Positions 53,093-61,490 of a stretch of DNA of 64,000 nt are shown one piece after another. A program made the translations under genes and the position numbers. Each line of letters begins with the position of its first letter. Position 1 is the stretch's first letter. The notes under the pieces were generated by a model. The model was not told the DNA's origin, did not search any database, and saw only the letters and a list, made by a program, of their open reading frames with translations. Origin of the DNA: Candidatus Mcinerneyibacterium aminivorans (GTDB lineage Bacteria; Macinerneyibacteriota; Macinerneyibacteria; Macinerneyibacteriales; Macinerneyibacteriaceae); NCBI GenBank assembly GCA_008086245.1, contig VSIX01000065.1:31295-95294 (forward strand), given 5' to 3'.

Positions 53093-54898
53093 ATGGCTCA
53101 ACGATTAAATGTTTTAGTATGTAGTGGAGCATCTTGCCTTTCCAGTGGAAGTATAGAAATTAAGAAGAAGATGCTTGAAGAGATCAAAAAAGCTGGTCTG
53201 GAAGATGAGATAAGAATTATAGAAACCGGATGTATGGGTCCGTGTGAACTCGGGCCGGTAATACTTGTATATCCGGATGAAATATTATATAAGAAAGTAA
53301 AGAAAAAAGATGTTGAAGAAATTGTAGAAAATCATTTTCTTAAGGGACGTCCCGTAGAAAGGTTGCTTTATAAGTCACCTGAAACGGAAAAATTAATAAA
53401 AAAACATGAAGAAATTGATTATTTTAAAAAACAAAAGAAAATAGTATTAAGAAACTGTGGAATGATTGATCCTGAAAGTCTGGAAGAATATGTGGCATTA
53501 GATGGATATGAAGCTCTTGGTAAGGCTTTAACCGAAATGTCCAGAGATGAAGTTCTTAAAGAAATTGAAACATCAGGATTGAGAGGCAGAGGAGGAGCAG
53601 GTTTCCCCACTCATTTAAAATGGAAATTTACAAAAGATGCAGAGGGAGACCAAAAATTTGTTGTATGTAATGCTGATGAAGGTGATCCAGGTGCATTTAT
53701 GGATAGATCGGTTGTTGAAGGAGATCCCCATACAGTTCTTGAAGGTATGGCAATCGCTGGATATGTAGTTGGAGCATCTAAAGGATATATATATGTTAGA
53801 GCGGAATACCCGCTGGCAATTGAACGTCTTAGAAAAGCTATAAAAGATGCAAAGGAATATGGATTTTTGGGAGAAAACATATTCGACTCCGGATTTGATT
53901 TTGATCTCGAAGTAAGAATTGGTGCAGGAGCTTTTGTTTGTGGAGAGGAAACAGCTCTTATACATTCAATTGAAGGAAAAAGAGGAACCCCACGACCAAG
54001 ACCTCCATATCCATCAATTAGTGGATTATGGGAAAAACCCACCAATTTAAATAATGTTGAGACATATGCTAATGTTAGACATATTATTTTAAAAGGTGGA
54101 GACTGGTTTGCTTCAATTGGAACCGAATCAAGTAAAGGGACGAAAGTTTTTGCTCTTTCAGGAGATATACAGAATACTGGATTAGCCGAAGTTCCTATGG
54201 GAACTACAATTAATGAGTTAATATATGATATAGGTGGCGGTGCACCCGAAGGTAAAGAGATAAAAGCAGTACAGCTTGGAGGTCCTTCAGGTGGATGTAT
54301 TACAAAAGAATATTTTGATACCCCAATAGATTATGAATCCTTGACCGAACTCGGTGCTATGATGGGTTCTGGCGGAGTTATAGCAATGAGTCAGGATACC
54401 TGTATGGTTAATACTGCAAAATTTTTCCTTGATTTTAATACATTTGAATCATGTGGAAAATGTACTCCATGCCGGGTAGGACTTAAACAGATGTATAAAA
54501 TGCTGGATAAAATTACAAAGGGCGAAGGAGAAAAGGGCGATATTGATAAGCTAGTTGAACTGGGTGAAAGTATCAAAAAAACAGCACTATGTGGATTGGG
54601 GCAAACAGCTCCTAATCCGGTATTATCAACTATAAAATATTTTAGAAATGAATACAGACAGCATATTGAGAACAAAAAATGTTCTGCAATGGTATGTACA
54701 GATTTATTAACTTATACAATTGATCCTGATAAATGTAAAGCATGTACATTATGTGCACAGAACTGTCCAGTTGATTGCATAGATGGTGAAAGAGGCGTTG
54801 TACATGAGATAAGAGAGGATGAATGTATTAAGTGTGGTAATTGTTATGATGTTTGTCCTTTTGATGCAGTAATTAAAACTACTGGTGAGTTAGAATAA
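53093..54898 (+). CDS. hydB: NuoF-like flavin subunit of [FeFe] hydrogenase with C-terminal ferredoxin, first copy
   Basis: 601 residues. A thioredoxin-like [2Fe-2S] domain with intact cysteines (CSGASC, GCMGPCELGP) covers 1-95. The FMN/NADH core has GLRGRGGAGFPTHLKW, CNADEGDPGAFMDRS and GAGAFVCGEETAL. The [4Fe-4S] site is ESCGKCTPCR with ALCGLG. The last 60 residues are a 2[4Fe-4S] ferredoxin (CKACTLCAQNCPVDC, CIKCGNCYDVCP). This is the HydB layout of electron-bifurcating hydrogenases, which couple NADH and reduced ferredoxin to H2. Confidence 0.94.
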   Translation: MAQRLNVLVCSGASCLSSGSIEIKKKMLEEIKKAGLEDEIRIIETGCMGPCELGPVILVYPDEILYKKVKKKDVEEIVENHFLKGRPVERLLYKSPETEKLIKKHEEIDYFKKQKKIVLRNCGMIDPESLEEYVALDGYEALGKALTEMSRDEVLKEIETSGLRGRGGAGFPTHLKWKFTKDAEGDQKFVVCNADEGDPGAFMDRSVVEGDPHTVLEGMAIAGYVVGASKGYIYVRAEYPLAIERLRKAIKDAKEYGFLGENIFDSGFDFDLEVRIGAGAFVCGEETALIHSIEGKRGTPRPRPPYPSISGLWEKPTNLNNVETYANVRHIILKGGDWFASIGTESSKGTKVFALSGDIQNTGLAEVPMGTTINELIYDIGGGAPEGKEIKAVQLGGPSGGCITKEYFDTPIDYESLTELGAMMGSGGVIAMSQDTCMVNTAKFFLDFNTFESCGKCTPCRVGLKQMYKMLDKITKGEGEKGDIDKLVELGESIKKTALCGLGQTAPNPVLSTIKYFRNEYRQHIENKKCSAMVCTDLLTYTIDPDKCKACTLCAQNCPVDCIDGERGVVHEIREDECIKCGNCYDVCPFDAVIKTTGELE

Positions 54899-54920
54899 AA
54901 AAAATTGGGAAGGGAGTGCT

Positions 54921-55382
54921 ATGAAAAAGGAAGAAATTTTATACAAATATGAGAAAAGAAAAGATAATGTTCTCTATATTTTACATGAATTCCAGGATTT
55001 AAATCCTTACAACTATGTAACAGATGATGATATGCAGCTTATAGCGGATTATATTGGAATTCCTTATAGTAAAGTTTATGGAACAGCGAGTTTCTACTCT
55101 ATGATTTCAGAAAAACCTAGAGGTAAGCATATTATAAGATTGTGTGATTCTCCTCCTTGTCATCTTATGGGATCAATTGATATTTTAGATGTTATTAAAG
55201 AGGAGCTGAAAATTGAAGTTGGAGAAACAACTCCCGATATGATTTTTACTCTTGAAAAAACTGCATGCCTGGGAGTTTGTGGTGTTGCACCTGTTATGAT
55301 GATTGATGATGAGGTATACGGAAATCTTACTCCTAAAAAAGTTAGAAAAATACTTACTGAGTATAAGGAGGGGACAAAATGA
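54921..55382 (+). CDS. NuoE-like [2Fe-2S] subunit, second copy
   Basis: 153 residues after GGGAGTG. It has the same fold as the gene at 52196: IPYSKVYGTASFYSMI, then CDSPPC and CLGVCGVAP as the [2Fe-2S] ligands. The sequences differ widely, so this is an old duplication or separate origin rather than a recent copy. It overlaps the second NuoF-like gene by 4 nt, implying equal synthesis of the pair. Confidence 0.93.
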   Translation: MKKEEILYKYEKRKDNVLYILHEFQDLNPYNYVTDDDMQLIADYIGIPYSKVYGTASFYSMISEKPRGKHIIRLCDSPPCHLMGSIDILDVIKEELKIEVGETTPDMIFTLEKTACLGVCGVAPVMMIDDEVYGNLTPKKVRKILTEYKEGTK

Positions 55383-56992
55383 GTGTAGTTACAAAGTATG
55401 TTTTATTTGGAATTGATGATAATACTTTACAGGCTGGTGCGAGAAGAGTAGAAGAAGAATTTAAAAGAGAACTGAAAAATGCTGGATTAGATGATGAAAT
55501 AAAAGTTGTAGAAACTGGTAGCATGGGTATTATCCAAAAAGGTGTTGTAATTCTGGTTGAACCGGATGATATTTACTATACAGAGGTTACAATTGATGAT
55601 GTTAAAGAAATTGTAAATGAGCACCTTTTGAAGGGAAGACCAGTTCAGAGGCTAAAATTTGATGGAAAAGTTGACAAAAGCGTTGTTAGTTTTAGAGAAT
55701 CAGCTCAGGAAATAAAAAAGCAAAATAGAGTTGTTTTATCAAATTCTGGAGTGATCGATCCAGAAAATATTGAAGAATATATTGCGGTAAATGGATACGA
55801 AGCACTGGCAAAAGCAGTTACTGAAAAGAAACCGGAAGATATTGTGGAGGAAATTAAAGAATCAGGACTTCGCGGTAGAGGTGGAGCTGGATTTCCAACA
55901 GGATTGAAATGGTCTTTTACTGCTCCTCTTGACAAAAAGCCAAAATATTTAGTATGCAATGCCGATGAAGGTGAACCCGGCACATTCAAAGATAGACTCA
56001 TCATGGAAGGTGATCCTCATAAATTAATAGAAGGTATGGCAATTGCAGCATATGCTATAGGAGCAGAAAAGGGATATATATATATTAGAGGTGAATATAA
56101 ATTATCTATAGAAAGAACTGAAAAAGCAATTGAAGATGCCAGAAAGTATGGAATATTAGGAGAAAATATTTTTGGTTCCGGATTTGATTTTGATATTGAA
56201 ATTAAAATTGGAGCTGGAGCTTATGTATGTGGTGAAGAAACTGCACTATTGAATTCTCTTGAAGGTGGAAGAGGTAATCCAAGAGTTAAACCTCCATTTC
56301 CAGGCCAGGTAGGATTATGGGATCAGCCAACAGTTGTTAATAATGTTGAGACTCTTGCAAATGTTCCTTCCATAATATTAAATGGACATGACTGGTATAG
56401 AGAGATGGGGACTGAAGACTCTAAGGGAACAAAAGTTTATACAATTTTAGGCCATGTAAATAATCCCGGCTTAATAGAAGTTGAGATGGGAACCACTTTA
56501 AGAGATATTATTTACAAATATGCAGGTGGAGTTAAAGGCAATTTTAAATGTGCACTTGTAGGTGGAGCGGCAGGAGCTTTCATAGGTAAAGAAATGCTTG
56601 ATGTAAAAATGGATTATGATCATCTTGGAAAATATAAAGCAGTTCTTGGTTCGGGAGCAATTCTTGTTATGAATCAAACTGCCTGTATAGTTGATATGCT
56701 CAAAAATACATTAGCGTTTTTTAAACATGAATCCTGTGGTAAATGTACACCATGCAGAATAGGTAATGTGCATCTGTATAATATGCTGGATGATATTACA
56801 AAGGCAAAGGGGAAGGAAGAATATATTAATAACATGTTAACCTTAGCCGAATCAATGCAGCAGAGTTCTCTATGTGCATTAGGACAATCTGCATATCTTG
56901 TAATTGAAAGTGCTACAAGATATTTTGAAGATGAAATTCTTGAGCATATTGAAAGAAAAGTATGTCCGCAAAATGTATGTGAAATGAAATGA
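55379..56992 (+). CDS. NuoF-like flavin subunit, second copy, with cluster-less N-terminus
   Basis: 537 residues. The catalytic core is intact: GLRGRGGAGFPTGLKW, CNADEGEPGTFKDRL, GAGAYVCGEETALL, ESCGKCTPCR and SLCALGQ. The N-terminal thioredoxin-like domain (1-90) has no cysteine: ETGSMGIIQKG replaces the GCxGxC type seen in the first copy. The C-terminal ferredoxin is missing, the chain ending CPQNVCEMK. It probably provides a second flavin site, perhaps for NADPH or a structural half of a hetero-assembly (inference). Confidence 0.92.
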   Translation: MSVVTKYVLFGIDDNTLQAGARRVEEEFKRELKNAGLDDEIKVVETGSMGIIQKGVVILVEPDDIYYTEVTIDDVKEIVNEHLLKGRPVQRLKFDGKVDKSVVSFRESAQEIKKQNRVVLSNSGVIDPENIEEYIAVNGYEALAKAVTEKKPEDIVEEIKESGLRGRGGAGFPTGLKWSFTAPLDKKPKYLVCNADEGEPGTFKDRLIMEGDPHKLIEGMAIAAYAIGAEKGYIYIRGEYKLSIERTEKAIEDARKYGILGENIFGSGFDFDIEIKIGAGAYVCGEETALLNSLEGGRGNPRVKPPFPGQVGLWDQPTVVNNVETLANVPSIILNGHDWYREMGTEDSKGTKVYTILGHVNNPGLIEVEMGTTLRDIIYKYAGGVKGNFKCALVGGAAGAFIGKEMLDVKMDYDHLGKYKAVLGSGAILVMNQTACIVDMLKNTLAFFKHESCGKCTPCRIGNVHLYNMLDDITKAKGKEEYINNMLTLAESMQQSSLCALGQSAYLVIESATRYFEDEILEHIERKVCPQNVCEMK

Positions 56993-57004
56993 AGGAGGGT
57001 TTAA

Positions 57005-58810
57005 ATGTCTGAAAAAATAAAATTAAAAATAGATGGATACGAAGTTGAAGTTGAAAAGGGAGCTACTATACTGGAAGCAGCTAAAAAAGCTGGAGTAAAC
57101 ATTCCAACTCTTTGTTATCATGAAGATCTTGATCCATCAGCTGCCTGTGGTATATGTGTTGTTGAATTTGAAAATAAAGGTGGATATCAGAGATCCTGCT
57201 GTACACCTGCAGAAGAAGGAATGGAAGTAATAACTAATTCAAAAACACTGAGAAAAAGAAGGAAAATGATAGTTGAATTAACCCTATCAAATCATCATGT
57301 TGACTGTCCAAGCTGTGCTGCAGATGGAAAATGTGAACTTCAGGAACTGGCAAATCACTTTGGTGTTGAAACCGAAGCTATGCCTAGTGTTCTTGAAGAT
57401 AAGGAAAAAGATAAATCAAGCGTTGCAATTGAAAGAGATCCGGAAAAATGTATTCTTTGCGGCAGATGTGTTGAGGTATGTGAAAATATCCAGACCGTTA
57501 ATGCTATAGAAATTACCGATAGAGGTTTTGAAGCCAATATAGATACTCCATTTGGATATGGAATCGGTGAAAGTCCATGTATTAACTGTGGACAATGTAT
57601 TGTTTACTGTCCAACCGGTGCTTTAAAAGAAGTGGACCATTTAGAAAAGGTTTGGGATGCAATTCTTGATGAAAACAAACATGTAGTTGTACAGGAAGCA
57701 CCTGCTATTAGAGCTACTTTAGGTGAAGAGTTCGGTATGGAAATTGGTAATGTTACAGTTGGTAAAATGTATGCTGCTTTAAAAAGAATTGGTTTTGATG
57801 CAATATTTGATACTAACTTTTCAGCGGATTTAACTATAATGGAAGAAGGAACAGAAGTTGTTGGTAGAATTAAAGAAGGTAAAGATTTACCTGTAATTAC
57901 TTCATGTTCTCCAGGATGGATTAAATTTATGGAAGAATATTATCCTGAACTTGCTAAGAATGTATCGACAGCCAAATCTCCTCAGCAGATGATGGGTGTT
58001 TTAACAAAAACCTATTATGCTGAAAAAGAGGGTTTGGATCCAAAGGATATTGTTTCAGTTTCTATAATGCCGTGTACGGCTAAGAAATTTGAGGCACAGA
58101 GGCCCGAAATGAGCGATTCAGGATATCAGGATGTTGATTATGTTCTAACTACAAGAGAATTTGTTAGAATGATAAAAGAAGCAAGATTAGACTTTAAAAA
58201 TCTTGAACCACAGGAGCCCTATCATGCATTAGCTGATTATACCGGTGCTGCAACAATATTTGGTGCAACCGGAGGAGTTATGGAAGCAGCAATAAGAAGT
58301 GCCTATTATTTATTAACCGATGAAGATATGGATAGTCTTGATGTAACACCAGTAAGAGGTATGGAAGGTGTTAAAGAAGCAGAGTTAGAAATAGCTGGCT
58401 CAAAGCTAAAGGTTGCGGTTGCCCACGGTCTTGGAAATGCAAGAAAAATTCTCGATAAAGTAAAGAAACAGCTAGAAGAAAATGGCGAAAGTGAATATGC
58501 ATTTGTAGAAATTATGGCATGTCCTGGCGGCTGTGTTGGCGGCGGAGGTCAGCCTTATCACAGTTCTATAGCAATGAGGGCAAGAAGAGGTGAAGGTCTA
58601 TATAAAGAAGATAGCGAACTCCCAGAAAGAGCTTCTCACCATAATCAGGCTATATTAAATCTTTATGAGGACTTCCTTGGAGAACCCGGTTCAGAAAAGG
58701 CCCACCATCTACTTCATACAAATTACTTTAAAAGAAGTGTTCTTACTGGAAAATCTATTGCAAAAGCAACGGGAGCTCATGAAAAACATCTTGAAAAAGC
58801 AGCTGAATAG
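57005..58810 (+). CDS. hydA: [FeFe] hydrogenase catalytic subunit HydA
   Basis: 601 residues after AAGGAGGG. N-terminal clusters: plant-type [2Fe-2S] (CYHED...ACGIC...CC), His-Cys cluster (HHVDCPSC...GKC) and 2[4Fe-4S] (CILCGRCVEVC, CINCGQCIVYC). H-cluster motifs: L1 TSCSPGW at 299-305 (Cys301), L2 MPCTAKKFEA (Cys357) and L3 MACPGGCVGGGGQP (Cys506, Cys510). L1 has Ser302 where many hydrogenases have a second Cys; as I recall, NADP-type and bifurcating enzymes share this. It makes or uses H2. Last gene of the operon. Confidence 0.96.
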   Translation: MSEKIKLKIDGYEVEVEKGATILEAAKKAGVNIPTLCYHEDLDPSAACGICVVEFENKGGYQRSCCTPAEEGMEVITNSKTLRKRRKMIVELTLSNHHVDCPSCAADGKCELQELANHFGVETEAMPSVLEDKEKDKSSVAIERDPEKCILCGRCVEVCENIQTVNAIEITDRGFEANIDTPFGYGIGESPCINCGQCIVYCPTGALKEVDHLEKVWDAILDENKHVVVQEAPAIRATLGEEFGMEIGNVTVGKMYAALKRIGFDAIFDTNFSADLTIMEEGTEVVGRIKEGKDLPVITSCSPGWIKFMEEYYPELAKNVSTAKSPQQMMGVLTKTYYAEKEGLDPKDIVSVSIMPCTAKKFEAQRPEMSDSGYQDVDYVLTTREFVRMIKEARLDFKNLEPQEPYHALADYTGAATIFGATGGVMEAAIRSAYYLLTDEDMDSLDVTPVRGMEGVKEAELEIAGSKLKVAVAHGLGNARKILDKVKKQLEENGESEYAFVEIMACPGGCVGGGGQPYHSSIAMRARRGEGLYKEDSELPERASHHNQAILNLYEDFLGEPGSEKAHHLLHTNYFKRSVLTGKSIAKATGAHEKHLEKAAE

Positions 58811-58846
58811 GAAAATAATTATCTAATATATAAATTAATAAATAAG

Positions 58847-58871
58847 CGGGAGGAAGGATGCCTTTCTCCCG
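58847..58871 (+). terminator. Terminator-like hairpin after hydA
   Basis: CGGGAGGAAGG pairs with CCTTTCTCCCG (one G-T pair) around ATG. Only TAATTTTA follows, a weak T-run. Confidence 0.7.
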
Positions 58872-58940
58872 TAATTTTACCTTTCTAAGACTTATTTGAT
58901 TCATAAAATTATATTAAATTTCATACAATAAGCAATAAAA

Positions 58941-59036
58941 CTAAATATCTTTAGATGAAAGAGAATTCAGTTTTATTTTAGTAATTAAACTAAATACTTG
59001 ACATAAAATATAAATATATTTACTATTAATTTAGTA
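58941..59036 (+). promoter_or_regulatory. Promoter with three CTAAA/TTTAG dyads before the DRTGG-sensor operon
   Basis: TTGACA (58998-59003), 17-nt spacer, TACTAT (59021-59026). Around it are three inverted repeats of one motif: CTAAATATCTTTAG (58941-58954), TTTAGTAATTAAACTAAA (58977-58994) and ACTATTAATTTAGT (59022-59035), the last covering the -10. AAGGAGG precedes the ATG at 59060. Confidence 0.65.
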
Positions 59037-59059
59037 GGAAGAGATATTAAGGAGGAATA

Positions 59060-59428
59060 ATGAAAGTTAAAGAGGTAGTTGAGCTGATTGACGGAGAGGT
59101 GCTTCTGGGAGATGAAAAATTAAATGTTGAAGTTCCTGCGGCTTATAGTGCTGATCTTTTAAGCGATGTATTAGCTCTTACAGAAGAAGATACTTTATTA
59201 ATTACCGGAACTGTATCACTTCAGGTAATTCGTGTTGCCGAAATACTCGGTATTATCGGAATTATCTTTGTAAGAGGTAAGAAGCCACAGGATAATGTTA
59301 TACAGGTGGCTCAAAAAAGACTTGATATTCCTCTTATTGTAACAAAAAAAACTATGTTTGAAACAAGTGGGTTGCTGTATCAAAAAGGGATAAGACCGTG
59401 TAAAAATAGATCTGCAAGAGAGGTGTGA
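59060..59428 (+). CDS. DRTGG-domain protein, first copy
   Basis: 122 residues. Almost the whole chain is one DRTGG-like domain: VKEVVELIDGEVLLG, SADLLSDVLALTEEDTLLITG, GIIFVRGKKP and PLIVTKKTMFETSGLLYQKG. Such domains are predicted ligand binders, often beside CBS domains or in hydrogenase-linked clusters. The nucleotide or ligand is unknown. First of six genes with short gaps or overlaps to 62822. Confidence 0.85.
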   Translation: MKVKEVVELIDGEVLLGDEKLNVEVPAAYSADLLSDVLALTEEDTLLITGTVSLQVIRVAEILGIIGIIFVRGKKPQDNVIQVAQKRLDIPLIVTKKTMFETSGLLYQKGIRPCKNRSAREV

Positions 59429-59432
59429 AATT

Positions 59433-59783
59433 ATGAAATTAAGTAATATTGCAGAAAAAATAGGATTGAAGCTAAGAAATGATGTTGAACTTGATGACAT
59501 TGATATAAAATCAGGATATGTCGGAGATCTTCTGAGTGATGTTTTGGCCAATGCACCCGATAACTCTTTATGGTTTACGGTACAGAAACATCAAAATATA
59601 ATTGCAGTAGCGGATGCAAAGGAAATACAGGGGATTGTTATTGTCAATAATGTTAATCCTGACGATGTTCTTCTGGAAAAAGCTTCTAAAAAAGGTTTAC
59701 CAATATTTTCATTTGATAATAATTCCTATTTTGCTGCTGGGAAACTATATAAATTACTAGAAAATGAAGACATTCAGGGCTGA
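59433..59783 (+). CDS. DRTGG-like protein, second copy
   Basis: 116 residues. It has the same fold as the previous gene: SNIAEKIGLKLRN, GYVGDLLSDVLANAPDNSLWFT, QGIVIVNNVNP and PIFSFDNNSYFAAGKLY. The two differ enough to suggest distinct ligands or an obligate heteromer. It overlaps the PHP gene by 20 nt. Confidence 0.83.
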   Translation: MKLSNIAEKIGLKLRNDVELDDIDIKSGYVGDLLSDVLANAPDNSLWFTVQKHQNIIAVADAKEIQGIVIVNNVNPDDVLLEKASKKGLPIFSFDNNSYFAAGKLYKLLENEDIQG

Positions 59784-60498
59784 CTTACACATACATTCGG
59801 TTCTTTCACCGTGTGGCAGTCTTGAGATGTCCCCGGTAAACATTGTAAGAGAAGCTAAAAGAAAAAAGCTTGATATAATTGCTATTACCGACCATAACAG
59901 CAGTAAAAATTCAAAAGCTCTTCTCGATTTGCTTGATGATGAGATTGCTTTTTTTTACGGTATGGAACTGCAAACGGTTTCAGAAACTCACATGCTGGCC
60001 TTATTTGATACTTATGAAAATGCATCTGAATTTAATAATTATGTTTATGAAAAATTGCCAGATATCAAGAATAAACCTGAATATTTTGGAGAACAGGTTG
60101 TTGTTGATAAGGATGAAAATATTTTAGAGATGGAAAAAAAACTTCTCGCACAGTCGGTAAATATTGATATTGATGAAGCGGTAAAAAAGATTCATAGTCT
60201 AGATGGCTTGGCAATTCCATCCCATATAAATAGAGATATGTACGGGATTATTGCTCAGCTGGGGTTTTTACCGGAAAATATAGATTTTGATGCATTAGAA
60301 ATAGATGAAAGATCTAAATTCGAAGAAGTTAAGACCCAGTATAAAAACAAATATCCAATAATAAAAAATTCGGATGCTCACTACCTTGAGGATATTGGAA
60401 CCTATTATACCGAATTTTATATTGAGGCACCTACAGTTTCTGAAATAAAAAAAGCACTGAAAGGTATTGAAGGAAGGAAGATCTGCTATGATGCCTGA
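59764..60498 (+). CDS. PHP-domain metal-dependent phosphoesterase
   Basis: 244 residues. The trinuclear-site motifs are in order: RADLHIHSVLSPCG (HxH), AITDHNSSKN, Glu in GMELQTVSETH, IPSHINRDM and IIKNSDAHYLEDIG. This subgroup resembles stand-alone PHP phosphatases such as 3',5'-nucleoside bisphosphate phosphatase or histidinol phosphatase; the substrate is not readable. Its end overlaps the following ATPase gene, so production is coupled. In several anaerobes PHP genes lie with hydrogenase sensor genes (from memory). Confidence 0.88.
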   Translation: MKTFRADLHIHSVLSPCGSLEMSPVNIVREAKRKKLDIIAITDHNSSKNSKALLDLLDDEIAFFYGMELQTVSETHMLALFDTYENASEFNNYVYEKLPDIKNKPEYFGEQVVVDKDENILEMEKKLLAQSVNIDIDEAVKKIHSLDGLAIPSHINRDMYGIIAQLGFLPENIDFDALEIDERSKFEEVKTQYKNKYPIIKNSDAHYLEDIGTYYTEFYIEAPTVSEIKKALKGIEGRKICYDA

Positions 60499-61039
60499 AC
60501 TTTCCATGCATATTATGGATATAATTGAGAATGGTATATCAGCAGGTGCCTATCATATAGACCTGTTCATTGAAGAATATATAAAAAGGGATTTGCTTAT
60601 AATAACTATAATTGATAATGGTAAAGGGATGGATGTGCATACTATTGAAAATGCACTGGAAGCTGCCTACAGCACTAAAGAGGGTAAAGGATGGGGTTTT
60701 GGTATCCCCCTTTTCAAACAAACAGCTGAACACTGTAATGGATTTTTTGAGATTACTTCAAAGGAGAAAATGTTTACAAAAGTTATAGCCCAAATGGAAC
60801 TATCAAACATCGATCGCCCACCTTTTGGAGATTTGGTTGCTAGTATTGTATCGATTATCACGGGACATCCCGATATAGATTTGTATATGCTTGTTAGAAA
60901 AGAAGATCAAAAATATGAGTTTGATACAAGAATAATTAGAGAAGTTATTGGAGATATAAATTTAGCAACACCCTCTGTTCTTGAATATATTAGAAAAGAT
61001 ATAAATGAAGGGCTTGAGGAAATAGCGTTTGTTGATTAG
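60488..61039 (+). CDS. HATPase_c (GHKL) protein of hydrogenase-linked cluster
   Basis: About 183 residues from ATG 60488, 7 nt after GGAAGGAAG; the in-frame TTG at 60467 is less likely. GHKL ATPase motifs: DIIENGISAGA (N-box), TIIDNGKGMD (G1) and GKGWGFGIPLFKQTAE (G2-like). There is no dimerisation-phosphoacceptor domain, so it is a soluble ATP-binding or protein-kinase partner of the RsbW type rather than a histidine kinase. The C-terminal 80 residues are not recognised. Confidence 0.83.
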   Translation: MMPELSMHIMDIIENGISAGAYHIDLFIEEYIKRDLLIITIIDNGKGMDVHTIENALEAAYSTKEGKGWGFGIPLFKQTAEHCNGFFEITSKEKMFTKVIAQMELSNIDRPPFGDLVASIVSIITGHPDIDLYMLVRKEDQKYEFDTRIIREVIGDINLATPSVLEYIRKDINEGLEEIAFVD

Positions 61040-61059
61040 GTATTAATGGGGAGAATAAT

Positions 61060-61479
61060 ATGGAGAAGATACTGGATTTTAAAATAAAAGGCAGAGATTT
61101 TATAAATGCGGGAGAGTCTACATCTAAAATGAAAAACTACTTTAAAAAGATAGGTATTTCCTCTAAAATAATAAAAAGAATTCTTGTTGCTTCTTATGAA
61201 GCTGAACTTAATGTTGTGGCTCATGCAGATAGTGGAGTAATGGAAATATTTGTTGATGAAGATAAAATTGTTGTAACAGTAGAAGATGAAGGACCCGGAA
61301 TTGAGGATATTGACCGGGCAATGCAGGAAGGATTTTCTACAGCAAGTGATGAGGTTAGAGAAATGGGTTTTGGGGCAGGAATGGGCCTTCCAAATATTAA
61401 GAGAAACAGTGATGATTTGGAGATTGAAAGTGAAGTAAATAAAGGTACCAGGGTAAAAATGGTTTTTAATGTAAGTTAA
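61060..61479 (+). CDS. RsbW-like anti-sigma factor / serine kinase
   Basis: 139 residues. A complete small GHKL fold: LVASYEAELNVVAHA (N-box), VTVEDEGPGIEDIDRAM (G1), GAGMGLPNIKRNSD (G2) and GTRVKMVF. RsbW proteins bind a sigma factor and phosphorylate a STAS partner. Sigma or STAS genes are not adjacent, but a STAS protein and RsbU-like phosphatase are present elsewhere in the window. It begins 20 nt after the previous gene. Confidence 0.88.
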   Translation: MEKILDFKIKGRDFINAGESTSKMKNYFKKIGISSKIIKRILVASYEAELNVVAHADSGVMEIFVDEDKIVVTVEDEGPGIEDIDRAMQEGFSTASDEVREMGFGAGMGLPNIKRNSDDLEIESEVNKGTRVKMVFNVS

Positions 61480-61490
61480 AAGGATAAACT

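Noticed and set aside
53611-54045. 144-residue antisense frame inside the first hydB-like gene
   Set aside because: It is a shadow of a highly conserved gene, with no ribosome site or protein family match.
57899-57919. TSCSPGW in HydA read as a damaged H-cluster motif
   Set aside because: As I recall, this variant is normal among NADP-type and bifurcating hydrogenases, and the other three ligand cysteines are intact.
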